Assembly: GCA_001766655.1 (NCBI GenBank) | Contig: MJCC01000008.1 | Span: 319,491-383,490, forward strand | Length of the DNA stretch: 64,000 bases | Direction: 5' to 3' | Origin: Phytomonas francai | Taxonomy: Eukaryota > Euglenozoa > Kinetoplastea > Trypanosomatida > Trypanosomatidae | In this document: piece by piece, positions 18,606 to 28,337 of the stretch | Numbering within the stretch: position 1 is the first letter of the stretch | How the letters are laid out: the number at the start of each line of letters is the position of its first letter | The notes under the pieces: generated by a model | Told to the model about the DNA's origin: nothing | The model's input: only the letters and a program-made list of their open reading frames with translations | The model's database searches: none | Translations under genes and position numbers: made by a program

Positions 18606-20222
18606 ATGTGGCGTGAGGCGGACGCGCGTCGAGCCTACAATGCCTATGGGATCGACCTGATTCGGACTGCTGGGCTACTCGTGCGTACAACGCCCTCCGC
18701 CATTTTCAGAGCCTCTATCCTTTTTCAGCGCCTCCAAAGGTGCATTAATGCGAACTTTCGCTCCCGCTATCTACCCTCCGAGGAAACGAAGCGGCTAATC
18801 GAGGAAGCGCGAGGGGTATCGCTTCCAGAAAGGGAAATTTCACGGAATGGCTCGGCGGAGCATTTTTTGAAGGAGAAAATCGGCTGTACTTGGAGTGACA
18901 AGGTGGAGTACTTGATTCCAAACCATGCTACGCATTATATGGCCTCCGGCTTGACGCCCCTAGTGGATCTTTTTGCACCCCTTGATTTTTGTGTTAGCCA
19001 TATTATTGACCACGAGGATGTTGGGTTTCTCGCCGCTGCGTGTTTGCTTGTTGCGGTGAAAATGGAGGATCCGGGGATTCGGATTCGGCACATCGTGAAC
19101 GTTTTCATGCGACTTAGTCAACGCCGCTGCGGGATTACCTCGATGAGCTTCCTCAACCCCCCGTCGGGGCGCTACGAGGACTTCAAGACCTGCGTCGTGG
19201 AAGCGGAGGAGATCCTCCTCCAGCAGACCGGCTTCCAGACTTTTGTCGAATGCCCGCACAAATACGTGGTGATCTTTCTCAACGTACTGGTCGAGGACGG
19301 CGCCTCGACGCGGGCCGAGAATGTGGGCACCTCGCCGGCCTTTACGGCCTGGCTTAGCCGCGCGATCTCCTGGGTGAACGACGCGCCGCGGTGCGAGCGA
19401 TTGGCGGAGTTCCCGGCGACCGAATTGGCGGCCTTCGCGGTGGGGTGGAGCTGCCCGGGGGGGCTGACGCTGCCGAAGCGGTGGAACCTCGCCCTCGGCG
19501 TCTCCGACGACGCCCTCGCGCGAATTCAGGCCGCGTTCGGCGGTTATCTCGAGAAGGTTGCGATCTCGTCGAGGGAGGAGCTCGATGCGATCCGGGCGGT
19601 CATGCCCAAGGCGGAGTACCGCACCGTCCAGGAAAAGGCCCTGGCGGAGCAGCGCGCGTCCGCCTCCGTGAGGGAGGCCCGCCAGGCCAACGAGGACCCG
19701 CTGGCGGAGGCCAGCCCAGGCGAGCCCGACGAGTTCAGTCCGAAAGCGGCGCCGACGAGCGCGCCCTGCGAGGCTGTCTCCTTGAAGGCCGCGGAGCTCC
19801 TCGGGGCGATCGGGCTGCCGTACGTGGAGTCCCACGAGGGGGCGGAGGCCAAGGCCCGCTCCGCCACCGTCGCCTCCTCGAGCGCGGACGACGACGACGA
19901 CGACGAGTACGAGGACCTCCGGCAGGTCCAGCGGTCCCGGCGGAAGGCCGCGGCCGCGGAGGAAATGCAGCGAAAGCACGTCGAGGGCGGCGAGGGCGCG
20001 GAGGGGCGGCATCGCCGGAGGCACCGCAGCCCCGACCGGCATCCGGAGCGCACGCAGAGCAAACGGCACCACCACCCGAGCCGCCGCACGGAGCGCTACG
20101 GCGACGAGCGCAAACCCCGCGAGCGCGATTCGAGAGCGGAGAAGGCCGGGAGGGGCGGGCGTCGCTACGACCTAAAGCGCGATCACGGCAAGAGAGAGGA
20201 TGAGAGACGGCGACGACGCTAG
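18606..20222 (+). CDS. Cyclin, L/K/T-like, with RS-like C-terminal tail
   Basis: 538 residues. Residues ~25-300 look like a double cyclin-fold region: an N-terminal helix set including a segment resembling LAAACLLVAVKMEDP (the cyclin-box A[A/C]xxLAxKxE pattern), then a second helical repeat. Transcription/splicing cyclins (L, K, T, C) have this arrangement and normally activate a CDK that phosphorylates RNA polymerase II or splicing factors. The C-terminal ~130 residues are rich in Arg, Ser, His, Asp and Glu, including an acidic run of consecutive Asp and several RHRSP-type units, like the RS domain of cyclin L. The assignment to L is inference; in trypanosomes CYC9 is a candidate counterpart. 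The second half of the gene has very high GC. A TA microsatellite begins about 20 bases after the stop. Confidence 0.7.
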   Translation: MWREADARRAYNAYGIDLIRTAGLLVRTTPSAIFRASILFQRLQRCINANFRSRYLPSEETKRLIEEARGVSLPEREISRNGSAEHFLKEKIGCTWSDKVEYLIPNHATHYMASGLTPLVDLFAPLDFCVSHIIDHEDVGFLAAACLLVAVKMEDPGIRIRHIVNVFMRLSQRRCGITSMSFLNPPSGRYEDFKTCVVEAEEILLQQTGFQTFVECPHKYVVIFLNVLVEDGASTRAENVGTSPAFTAWLSRAISWVNDAPRCERLAEFPATELAAFAVGWSCPGGLTLPKRWNLALGVSDDALARIQAAFGGYLEKVAISSREELDAIRAVMPKAEYRTVQEKALAEQRASASVREARQANEDPLAEASPGEPDEFSPKAAPTSAPCEAVSLKAAELLGAIGLPYVESHEGAEAKARSATVASSSADDDDDDEYEDLRQVQRSRRKAAAAEEMQRKHVEGGEGAEGRHRRRHRSPDRHPERTQSKRHHHPSRRTERYGDERKPRERDSRAEKAGRGGRRYDLKRDHGKREDERRRRR

Positions 20223-20241
20223 ATCCACGGCTAAAATATGA

Positions 20242-20274
<33 letters not shown>

Positions 20275-20543
20275 CGGCTTCCTTCTGGTGCACGGGCGAC
20301 AAGGTAATCACAAATCCTTATAACGGAGTGGGCAGGTGCTTTTTACCGCGATGCGTTCACCTCGTATCCATTGTATGTGGTTAAACATTCTTGCGGTGTC
20401 TTTCTCCGAATCACTAAAACGAAGGAAATGAACCTTTTACTCTCTTTCCCTCTTCAGTCTCACGCCCCATCTGTTATTCTTCTTTTTTCCTCTCAACTCC
20501 CTCCTCACTTCTATTGCTGAATGATAGGCTAGTAAAACCCTCC
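20223..20543. other. Intergenic spacer with (TA)15 tract
   Basis: TA repeat at 20243-20272, then a long pyrimidine-rich region (20440-20515). AGs at 20526-20527 and 20531-20532 are the likely acceptors for the next gene. Confidence 0.6.
20243..20272. repeat. (TA)n microsatellite
   Basis: About 15 perfect TA units beginning 20 bases after the cyclin stop codon. Confidence 0.9.
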
Positions 20544-21167
20544 ATGGAAGAGGAAGAGATACCTCCAAGACATGTCGAGGACGTTCCCCAGCTTCTAACG
20601 CTTCGGGTACTGGAGGCCTATTCGCAGTACATGGCGGCGCAGGCAAGAAATTCGCCCCCCTGCTCATCCCAATTCTCTGCACCTCGGGAAAAAGTGGCCC
20701 CGGCTTCTGTGGAGGAAGCCTTAGCCCCGCTTGAGCTCCTCTATGGTAAGACCTTCCTCTCCGGTGTTGGTATCGCTCTGCATGGTGAAGAGTCGATTGT
20801 TCGCTATGTAGAGGGGAATGCGTGCGCGGTCCACGCGTCCCTGTCTGAAAATGCACGACCAACAACCAATAACGAAGAAGATGGTGATCATTATACTTTG
20901 GTTAGTCCATCATTATCCACCGCACGATATGTCTACCGCGTTGGCGAGCATATACTGCTTTCACCGTATTACTGCCCATGTTCAGCTTATGCCTATCAGT
21001 CCGTACAGCGGAAAAAGGTTTGGAGTTGTAAGCATATGCTGGCGCTTGCTATTTGTCTTGCAATGGAATCGGCAGGAGTAGAGCGACATAATATCCAAAT
21101 TCAGGTTGTTGGCCCAAAGGAATTTGGAGATCTGCTTGCCAAAGCTATCTCTGAGAAAGGAAATTGA
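20544..21167 (+). CDS. SWIM zinc-finger protein resembling SWS1/ZSWIM7
   Basis: 207 residues from the first in-frame ATG (20544) after the acceptor AGs at 20526-20532. A SWIM zinc-binding motif CxC...CxH is present as C144-P-C146 and C162-K-H164, embedded in hydrophobic context (YYCPCSAYAYQSV and CKHMLALAICLAM). This is very like the SWIM region of SWS1/ZSWIM7, a component of the Shu complex that assists RAD51 in homologous recombination, and the small size with no other domain also fits. The N-terminal ~60 residues are variable in character. Function is inferred from the motif; other small SWIM proteins cannot be excluded. No RAD51 paralogue lies beside it. Confidence 0.65.
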   Translation: MEEEEIPPRHVEDVPQLLTLRVLEAYSQYMAAQARNSPPCSSQFSAPREKVAPASVEEALAPLELLYGKTFLSGVGIALHGEESIVRYVEGNACAVHASLSENARPTTNNEEDGDHYTLVSPSLSTARYVYRVGEHILLSPYYCPCSAYAYQSVQRKKVWSCKHMLALAICLAMESAGVERHNIQIQVVGPKEFGDLLAKAISEKGN

Positions 21168-21587
21168 AAAGGCAAAGGAAAACTCCTCATCAGACAGCAG
21201 AAGTCTTAAAGAGAGCGAATCGAATTTACTTCTTTGTAACGATACTTTTGTCCCAAATATAGAAGTTGCTAATGTATTTGTCATTTCAGAAGTGCATAGT
21301 AAGTTTACAAAAAAAAATGCAAGGCTCTTAGAGTAACACATGCCGTATCTAAGATATTTTGCTAGCATGTTAGAAGGGGGAAAGGGGGGAGCAGAGCGGC
21401 CTCCGGAGCGTGTAGGTATTTTCCTGTTGTCCTTGTAACTGCTGTCTGGTGTGTATTACTCTCGTTTTCGTACCTCTTATTCTCTGACGTGTTAGACGTT
21501 GTACAGTAATTGCTGGTGTAGGTGTGGGGTAAAGTGACCTGCACCCCCTTTTCCCGTATTCGAAACACGAAGGCTCCCGAGCGGCGA
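21168..21587. other. Intergenic spacer
   Basis: Begins with an A-rich stretch and ends with pyrimidine-rich sequence and AGs at 21494-21495 and 21505-21506, likely acceptors for the NERD gene. Nothing else recognised. Confidence 0.5.
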
Positions 21588-23042
21588 ATGCATTCCCTCG
21601 GTTGGGGGGAGATTGCGCAGGGGTGGATTCGCCTCGGAGTGGTCGTCGACGACCTCCTCCACGTCCTCCTCGCCGTGGTGGTGTTGGCGACGGTCGGGGT
21701 GGGGTGGGCGCTTTCGCGGAATGTCTACCGCTCGATGCTCCGCACGCGCGCGATGCGGAATTACCGGGAGGGCGAGGAGCTCTCGCGCGGGGAGCGCATC
21801 TACCTCGGCGCGATCGAGGCGGAGGAGGCCGTTGAGGAGGTCCTCCGCGAGGCGGGGTGGCCGCGGGTGTACCTCCGGCGCCGCGTGCCCGTCTCGCGCG
21901 TCGGGCATAACCGTGAGATCGACGTGATCGCGGTCGGAAAGGTGATCCTGGTCGTGGAGGTGAAGCACTGGCAGGGCTATGTGTGGAGCAACGGCCCGCG
22001 TTGGTTTCAGATGCCCCTCAGAATGAGGCAGACGCTGGAGTTTGAAGATATTATGGAGGATAACGTGGTCAAGGCGGCGGCCCTGCGGCGATACATCGAG
22101 AACACACGTCGCATCGCGCTTCCGGATCTCCCCTTTCTCTATGGCAAAAACGAAAGAAGCGAGGCAAAGGGTGGCTACGGCCACCAAAGTGCTAGCTCCA
22201 ACAACACCCAACAGAACGTAAAAGGCGTTGGACAGGACAATAGTTCCCCTGGGGTTGCGTCTTCGAGTGGTAAGAATGTGGGCACCTGGTATACGGACCA
22301 ATCGCTTCATAAGCAATGTGGGTTGTGTGTGCTGCCGATTGTCGTGTTTACCAACCCCCGCGTGAAGCTTGATCCCGCCACGGTAAAGGCTAAGAAGTAC
22401 GTGTTTACGCTCAAAGACTTTCGCACCTTCGTCCACGAGGCATTGAAAGGAAACATCTCTCTGGAGGCCCCCAACGAGGTCGTGGCGTGGCGTGGCAAGG
22501 GATATTTCCTTCTACCGTCCTTTTTGCGCCGCTCACTATCCCCTTTTCACGCTCCGTCTGAGGTTGAGCTGAACAGCGACTTACAGAACCAGATCGGGGA
22601 GGCTGTCGAGAACATGCGTACATGGGATTTGGTTCGACTACACAACGGCCGCCTCATCATGGGGGACGTGCAGAAAATAGACGCACCTAGTGCACACTGC
22701 ATGTATGAAAGAAAGCAACTCCTAGAAATAAACCTCAACTGGAACTCGGGCGCACTGGGCCTATTAAAGTCGTTTTTGTCAAACCGTGGTGGAACGGTGG
22801 GGCTTGTTCTCACGACTGCTAAGCGCTTAGCAATTAAAAAAAGAGAAAATAAGCCACGAGACACCAAGGGTAATATTGTCTTCCCTATTATTCCAAAGAG
22901 CAGGAAAATAACTATGGATGATCGTTTAACCATTAAGACACCTGGTACGGCCAAAATGCTAACACTATCTCTGGCGGACATCAAAGAGGTGAAACTTAGC
23001 CGTCACCTTTACGAATTAGAAAAAGACATCGCGAAAAGTTAA
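21588..23042 (+). CDS. NERD-domain membrane protein (nuclease-related)
   Basis: 484 residues from ATG 21588. A hydrophobic segment of ~25 residues near positions 14-40 is a probable N-terminal transmembrane anchor. Residues ~60-150 match the NERD (nuclease-related) domain: E110-x-D112 then E124-V-K126, the (D/E)...ExK arrangement of PD-(D/E)XK nucleases, with the typical following HW. The key acidic and Lys residues are all present, so catalysis is possible but unproven. A Ser/Asn/Gly-rich insert (~185-225) interrupts the domain or follows it. The C-terminal ~200 residues have no recognised motif. The 5' third (21590-21990) is strongly GC-rich and the 3' end is AT-richer. Confidence 0.75.
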   Translation: MHSLGWGEIAQGWIRLGVVVDDLLHVLLAVVVLATVGVGWALSRNVYRSMLRTRAMRNYREGEELSRGERIYLGAIEAEEAVEEVLREAGWPRVYLRRRVPVSRVGHNREIDVIAVGKVILVVEVKHWQGYVWSNGPRWFQMPLRMRQTLEFEDIMEDNVVKAAALRRYIENTRRIALPDLPFLYGKNERSEAKGGYGHQSASSNNTQQNVKGVGQDNSSPGVASSSGKNVGTWYTDQSLHKQCGLCVLPIVVFTNPRVKLDPATVKAKKYVFTLKDFRTFVHEALKGNISLEAPNEVVAWRGKGYFLLPSFLRRSLSPFHAPSEVELNSDLQNQIGEAVENMRTWDLVRLHNGRLIMGDVQKIDAPSAHCMYERKQLLEINLNWNSGALGLLKSFLSNRGGTVGLVLTTAKRLAIKKRENKPRDTKGNIVFPIIPKSRKITMDDRLTIKTPGTAKMLTLSLADIKEVKLSRHLYELEKDIAKS

Positions 23043-23444
23043 TAATACTCTGTCTTTTTTTTTTAGGAGCTGAGTGCGCTGCTTTTCCTTTCTATGATGT
23101 AATGCGAAACTAATCCGATTAACACAATATCTTAAAAATAAAGGCTGTTGACAGGGGAGAAGGGGAGGGAATAAAGAAATACCCCTGTTGTGTTTTTATC
23201 TCAATATTCTCGAGTGTGATCTAACATGGAATCGATTCCTTCTCTCATATATCGTCTATGCGTGCAAAAAGAACTCTGAATTAGTATTTCCCCTAGCCCA
23301 CGTGAGTGGCTGTGTGTGTGTGCGAAGAGGGGGAAAGGTAAGTAAGACAACCAGGAAAGACACTTTTATACGCTATCTGGAGGAAGGTATTGACATTAGC
23401 AATAGCTGTGAGAAGAGTAAAGGAAAGATACTAGCCACGGGCGT
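23043..23444. other. Intergenic spacer
   Basis: AT-rich with short homopolymers. Candidate acceptor AG near 23292-23293. No RNA gene or convincing ORF. Confidence 0.45.
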
Positions 23445-25001
23445 ATGTTCCGACGCTCTTGTAGGCTGGCATGGACCCCGAATTACTTTCGGCATAGGAG
23501 TGATAGAGACCTCCATCCCGCTGCGAAGGCGGCCTCAAAAAAAAGACAGATGTCCGATACGGTAAAAACTCCCAAAATGGGGCTGGCGAAGAGCCCCCAC
23601 AAGCTGGGGGAGAACCTCACATGGGTTTCTTCTTCGCACTACGTAAACACGCAGTTTACGCGTCCCTGTATTTCCGAAAAAGAAGAAAAAGACTCTTGGC
23701 GACAGGACGCACGAGAAAGGCTCGTGCGCACTACTCAAGAGCTCCATTCGGAATGGGAGAAGCTTCCGTCCCTTTTACCTGAGAAAGCACGGGATGATCG
23801 TCAGGCGTATCTTTCCTTTCAGACTCGGCAAATTGTCCTCGGCCCCTTATCTGCCCTCCTTCGCGCGGCGCTTCCGCCCCAGACAGGTTCGCTTGGTGGC
23901 AACCCTTCAAAGCTATATCGTGTTGTGGAGAACGCTGAAATTGTGGATGGGAGAGCCCTCCCTCTGGCTCAGCCGGCTTCCGAAAATACTTCCAGTGATT
24001 TGGGCATTACATACTTTTCGCTTGAAGATTTGGTTGTTTTTCTAGATCTTTACCGTCGTGTCGAGAGCGAGGATGGCCAACTGCTACGACTGCTTCTTGA
24101 CGAGGTCAATCGATTTATATTTGGCAATATGATGCCGCTTCTGGGAGCCTCAAGCTCCGAGTCCGTGCGGGTCCGCCTTCCTCTTCCACAGCTTCTCTTC
24201 ACTCTTTCAGGACTTGGCATAGCAGAGGAACACATCCTCCAGGCTATTGTCCGTCGTGCCGCAGAAAAAGGCGCCCACCCCCATTCTGACGACCCCAAGG
24301 CAAGAGGCCTGCTCTACGCTAACTTACCGCTCTATGAAGTTCAGGATCTTTTGGTGCTGATGATCGCGCTCTATCGCTTTGGCTTACAGCAAGAATACGC
24401 GTTTGAAAGAACCATCAAGTCCTTGCGAGTGCTGATGTGGAGGCCGGGATCCCCCGCAGCTCGCCTCCAGCGAACCTTCAGGAAATTGGAAGCGGAGTTA
24501 TGCCGTCGCTCCGGACGGGAATCGCACGACAGCGCTGCGGATAACGTGGAGACTTCGGGCGACGAACAGCCGGATCCGTGGTTTCAGCACCTTCCGACGC
24601 TTGAAAAAGATTTGCAATGCCCCCTCGAAGTGTTGGTGGAGGCGATTACGGCGCTCAGCATGAGTGTGTTTCGCCCTCGCGACGTGCTCGCTTTGGTGGC
24701 AAATTTGCTAGTGGTATCCGCGCACGCGGCGTTGCGCGCCGTGCTGCGAAGCTCGCTTATAAGTTCTTCGGAAAGGAAATACACTATGTTGGCCATCTCG
24801 CGTCAACTCCACCAGGCAGTGCATCTCTACGAGGAAATGAACGAACCTCAGCCATTGCTCGCGGAGCTGCTTGCCTGGAGCTGCACCATTTCCAAGGTGG
24901 GTGTATTGATAGACGGGGGGGAGGACGCGGCGGTTCCATCGGAGCGCCGCGCATACTACGATCACGTTACGGCGGATCTGGTCAAAGTAAACCGAGCGTA
25001 A
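23445..25001 (+). CDS. Probable mitochondrial helical-repeat protein, function unknown
   Basis: 518 residues from ATG 23445. The first ~35 residues (MFRRSCRLAWTPNYFRHR...) are Arg-rich, with a single Asp around residue 20, and look like a mitochondrial presequence; an alternative Met at residue 36 (base 23550) would remove it. The body is alpha-helical with loosely repeated Leu-rich units (for example LPQLLFTLSGLGI, LLVLMIALYRFGL and VEAITALSMSVF) resembling FAST/OPR-type or other alpha-solenoid RNA-binding proteins of mitochondria. No catalytic motif seen. The family is not recognised; the solenoid reading is inference. Confidence 0.65.
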   Translation: MFRRSCRLAWTPNYFRHRSDRDLHPAAKAASKKRQMSDTVKTPKMGLAKSPHKLGENLTWVSSSHYVNTQFTRPCISEKEEKDSWRQDARERLVRTTQELHSEWEKLPSLLPEKARDDRQAYLSFQTRQIVLGPLSALLRAALPPQTGSLGGNPSKLYRVVENAEIVDGRALPLAQPASENTSSDLGITYFSLEDLVVFLDLYRRVESEDGQLLRLLLDEVNRFIFGNMMPLLGASSSESVRVRLPLPQLLFTLSGLGIAEEHILQAIVRRAAEKGAHPHSDDPKARGLLYANLPLYEVQDLLVLMIALYRFGLQQEYAFERTIKSLRVLMWRPGSPAARLQRTFRKLEAELCRRSGRESHDSAADNVETSGDEQPDPWFQHLPTLEKDLQCPLEVLVEAITALSMSVFRPRDVLALVANLLVVSAHAALRAVLRSSLISSSERKYTMLAISRQLHQAVHLYEEMNEPQPLLAELLAWSCTISKVGVLIDGGEDAAVPSERRAYYDHVTADLVKVNRA

Positions 25002-25477
25002 TTAAGTGCTACTTTGCGCATCTGTGTGTACATATTCCCTTGTTATTATTATTTCTTTGTAAAAGGGGGAGAGAGTATAGGTGATATACCTTTGACCTCT
25101 TAAAATGCACTGCAGCGACACAAAAAGAAAATTCAATTAGACTCTGTGTATACTCTTTTCGCTCTCCATGTATTTCGTTTTTGTCCAATTATCTTAATAT
25201 TTAAGAATTCTCTCTTTTGGCCGACAAGCAAGCGTATTTTGAACCACTTTCTCCTCTTCACAGTCCTTCCTAGTGCACAGGGGAGGAGTGCTTGTGATTA
25301 AAATTTTAGGCGTCAAGCCGCTTTACTGTAAATTTCAGAACCCTTCTCTTACGTGCATTGTATTGGCAGAAAAAAAAAGCAGAGCTTATCTCTCTGGTCT
25401 ATCCATACACTGTGTAGCGCCTTCAGGAGAGGCTAAAGATTAGTAAAAGAAAGTGGAATAAGTAGAAGAAATAGAAA
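25002..25477. other. Intergenic spacer
   Basis: AT-rich spacer with a TCTCTCTGGTCTATCC pyrimidine tract at about 25389-25404 and several downstream AGs before the next gene. No RNA gene recognised. Confidence 0.45.
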
Positions 25478-26251
25478 ATGATGACTGAAGAAACACCCAA
25501 CTACGCGGATATTGTGAAGCGAAATGTCACGCTGGGCGGTTCCTCGTCACAAGCGGAGGCAACGAAAGGGGAGGTAGAAAAGGTCGACGACGAAAAAGAC
25601 GATCCGACACTGGCGCATACGCCTATAGTCAATGAGGATTCGAGAGGCCTCCCAACTAAGCAGAGTATTGACGCTGTCAAGCCGTACATTCCCTCCTACT
25701 TAGCGGCGCTCAAGGCGCGCAAACCGACTGTGACGTTGAAGGGTGTCCCGCTCAAGGTGAACCCAAAACCTGACACCTTGTTCTCGCCAACCAACGTTTC
25801 CAACTCAATACTGGAGCATGAGAGCACGTCCTCTTGGGCAGACGATGATGATGACTTTTTACTTTCCATAGCGCGCTTCCAGCAGCAAAAGGGGGTCGAA
25901 ATGCGAACAGTCGCCTCCCACGGCGGGGCAGGCGACGTTGTCAGGAGAGGGAACAACATGGGGAGGTTTCAGGATAATCTTCCAAGGCAAGCCGGTAAAC
26001 AGTCGGTGGAGGGAGGCGAAAGCGGCGCCTACAATACCTACCACGAACAAAAAGGACGTGGATGCAGGAAGGTGGAAAAGGGCGCCTCGTCGAGTGGTAA
26101 TGTCGGGAAACCCCGAGGTCGCCAGCAGGGCGGGCGGCAGGGCAGTAACGCAACACAAAGCAACAGTGGTGGCACGGCTTCTAATCCCGCTTTTTTATCC
26201 GGCGGGCGCTTTGATGTCCTGGCAAATGTCAAAATAATGAAGCGTATATGA
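25478..26251 (+). CDS. Small disordered Gly/Arg-rich protein, function unknown
   Basis: 257 residues. The N-terminus has a short conserved-looking motif (NYADIVKRN) and the middle an acidic patch around SSWADDDDDF. The C-terminal 120 residues are Gly/Arg/Gln-rich with RGR and GGR units, then end in a basic KIMKRI tail. RG-rich composition suggests RNA binding or arginine methylation, but no domain is recognised. The codon pattern and its own spacer support a gene. Confidence 0.6.
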   Translation: MMTEETPNYADIVKRNVTLGGSSSQAEATKGEVEKVDDEKDDPTLAHTPIVNEDSRGLPTKQSIDAVKPYIPSYLAALKARKPTVTLKGVPLKVNPKPDTLFSPTNVSNSILEHESTSSWADDDDDFLLSIARFQQQKGVEMRTVASHGGAGDVVRRGNNMGRFQDNLPRQAGKQSVEGGESGAYNTYHEQKGRGCRKVEKGASSSGNVGKPRGRQQGGRQGSNATQSNSGGTASNPAFLSGGRFDVLANVKIMKRI

Positions 26252-27089
26252 GTAAGAGTGGTAGCTGTTTCGTAAGTGAAAACAGGCAATTAATGTTTTC
26301 ATGTTGCTCCTAATTATCTTTCTACTCTTTATCAAAAGGGCATATCACCCGACATACACTAGCTATTACCCAGCTTCTCTTCTAGACAAATCGCAGTGCC
26401 CATTAAATATGCCTTCTTTCTTGAAGCAATTTGTGTCGTGAGCTATTCTTGCTTTAAAAAAAAAAAATACTGTAACCCATGAATAGAAAGAGAGTGTGTC
26501 TTTTTTTTGAGTTCTAATTTGTCATTGTTGATAAGTTCAGAGTCGTTTTCTTTTTAATAATACGCATCGGACTTATTTTTCCCTCATCATACACAACTTC
26601 CGTTTCTTTGAACGACTGATGTTTTGAAACCTCGAGCGCATTTATACTGATTCCTATAAGGTCTAATTTGATTACTACCTAATTAAATAAAAAATTTGTA
26701 TTCAATGTTTGGGTATTTTGTCTCTCATAAGTTCCGACTTTGTTTTATCTTTGTAGATATTTATTTATTTTGATGTGCACAATCAACGTGTGAACATAAA
26801 TAAATGCTTAGTACAATTATAATTTCAAAAAAAAAAGTGTACTCTTGTATAAGATACAAAAAAGACCGCACTGCGGATAAAACTGTTCAAAGCGCTGTGT
26901 TTGAAAACATAAATGGGTATAGTGCGATTTTTTTTTTACAATAACTCTGCTGGCCGGGGGGGGGGAGAGGGGGGGTTAAGAAGGATGTGTTCTTGCCTCC
27001 ATGATGGCTATCATTCTCAACTTGATTTATTGCTCTCTTTCTTCCTCACTCATCTTCTCCTTAATCCTCCTAGGGAAAATTAATAGTAA
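26252..27089. other. Long AT-rich spacer
   Basis: 838 bases, very AT-rich, with a G/A purine tract at 26956-26976. Ends with a strong pyrimidine tract and AG at 27072-27073, 16 bases before the next ATG. The tract ending TTCTCCTTAATCCTCCTAG is a textbook acceptor. Nothing else recognised. Confidence 0.55.
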
Positions 27090-27827
27090 ATGAGTACACT
27101 ACAAGAAGAATCAGCAGCTCGCCAGTGTCCGGTGAACGCCCTGTTTGAGGAAATTCGAAGCACTGGCGACTCCAGCGCCCCTCCACTGCGCAGTGTGCCG
27201 GAGTGCAGAGAGGCACACAAAGAGAGGGTGGAGCCTGGGCCAGTGTCTCCGCGCGCTCTGGAACTGGAGGAGATGGAGCTCGAGAAGTCCCAAAGCGACG
27301 TGTGCCCCGAAGCCGCGGGCCCCGCCTTCATCCTGGAGAACAACAGACGCTGGCTGGCGAAGTCGTACGCGGGCGGCCCTGGGCAGGTGCTGCGCCTCCG
27401 TCTGGACGAGGTGCGCATGCACCACGTGGTGTGCATCGAGGACTGCCACCACGTCCACGTCGAGATCCAGGGAAAGGCCAACCTGGTGTCCATCGTGCGC
27501 TGTCGGAAGGCCCAGATCGCGCTATCGAGCGTCGTGTCCACGGTGGAGATCGTGGGCTGCGCGGACACCGATGTGCAAGTGACCAAGGCGGCACCGAGCG
27601 TGACGGTGGAGGACAGCTCGTCTGTCAATATCTACCTTCTTAGCCTGGAGCACGCTCGCGAGACGGATATTTTCTCAACCCGTATCTCCACGGTGAATGT
27701 GTTATTCCCCTCCCGAGATGACCCTGAGAGCATGGTAGAGCGCCCTCTGCCTGAGCAGTTCGTCAGCAAAATCGTCCTGGATAGCAAAAAAGGGGATGTC
27801 TTCGAAACAAAACCTAGCAGACAATAA
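27090..27827 (+). CDS. CAP/Srv2 C-terminal-domain protein (short cyclase-associated protein)
   Basis: 245 residues. From about residue 70 the sequence follows the CAP/Srv2 C-terminal (CARP) beta-helix: the entry motif around ILENNRRWLAKSY, the repeated VxIxxCxxxxVxI units, the IEDCHHVHVEIQGKANL segment and a PEQF motif near the C-terminus. In other eukaryotes this domain recharges ADP-actin monomers with ATP. The N-terminal oligomerisation, helical-folded and proline-rich/WH2 parts of full-length CAP are missing, replaced by a ~65-residue charged leader. A short CAP is known in protists, so this is probably complete. Actin-monomer handling is the inferred role. Confidence 0.8.
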   Translation: MSTLQEESAARQCPVNALFEEIRSTGDSSAPPLRSVPECREAHKERVEPGPVSPRALELEEMELEKSQSDVCPEAAGPAFILENNRRWLAKSYAGGPGQVLRLRLDEVRMHHVVCIEDCHHVHVEIQGKANLVSIVRCRKAQIALSSVVSTVEIVGCADTDVQVTKAAPSVTVEDSSSVNIYLLSLEHARETDIFSTRISTVNVLFPSRDDPESMVERPLPEQFVSKIVLDSKKGDVFETKPSRQ

Positions 27828-28056
27828 TAGTGATCATTCTTGTTATTATTCGATAATTTAAAGGTTTGGTACTTCAGTATAGAATAAAAGAGGGTTACAA
27901 AATGTTCCACTCTTACCAATGATAACCCGCGTATACTAGTCATATTTTTTCAGGGAATATACATTTTCCCCATCTTTAGGTATTTTTTATTATTCTATAA
28001 CCTGGACAAGAAAGCGTTTTTTATTGGTCATTAATTGGTAGTATTGGTAAATTGCC

Positions 28057-28083
28057 TGGCCCAAACTGTGCTTGGATGGGCCA
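28057..28083 (+). other. Imperfect inverted repeat (possible RNA hairpin)
   Basis: Left arm TGGCCCAA (28057-28064), loop ACTGTGC, right arm TTGG, a two-base AT bulge, then GGGCCA (28078-28083). It lies in the probable 3' UTR of the CAP gene. Function unknown. Confidence 0.5.
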
Positions 28084-28315
28084 TTCCGTGTTTGGACGGC
28101 GTGATAATACCTTCATGGGTAAATTTCCGATTTCGAATACTTTCTGAACCATTATCCGTAAATATTTGCATATTCCCTTGTGCATGATTCCCTTATTAGT
28201 AGTATCTATATCAATTCAGGTCTTAATATCACAAAGATATTCTTTCTCATTAAGTATATTCCCGTTGTTCCTTTAACCTTTCCTCTCCCGCTCTTTTCCC
28301 TTCCGAACGGCAATT

Positions 28316-28317
28316 AG
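28316..28317 (+). promoter_or_regulatory. Putative splice acceptor and overlapping uORF before ARMC1-like gene
   Basis: AG follows a pyrimidine-rich run (28270-28303). The first downstream ATG is 28333, in another frame and ending at a TAA 12 codons later, overlapping the main ATG at 28338 by reading through it. This could reduce translation of the main ORF. Confidence 0.5.
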
Positions 28318-28337
28318 AAGAAAGGGGAATACATGGA

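Larger units (their letters stand above)
27828..28337. other. Intergenic spacer with a hairpin candidate
   Basis: AT-rich. Within it, 28057-28083 forms an imperfect hairpin (TGGCCCAA / TTGG-AT-GGGCCA around a 7-base loop), and 28022-28049 carries repeats of the word ATTGGT. The right end has a long pyrimidine tract and AG at 28316-28317. Confidence 0.5.
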
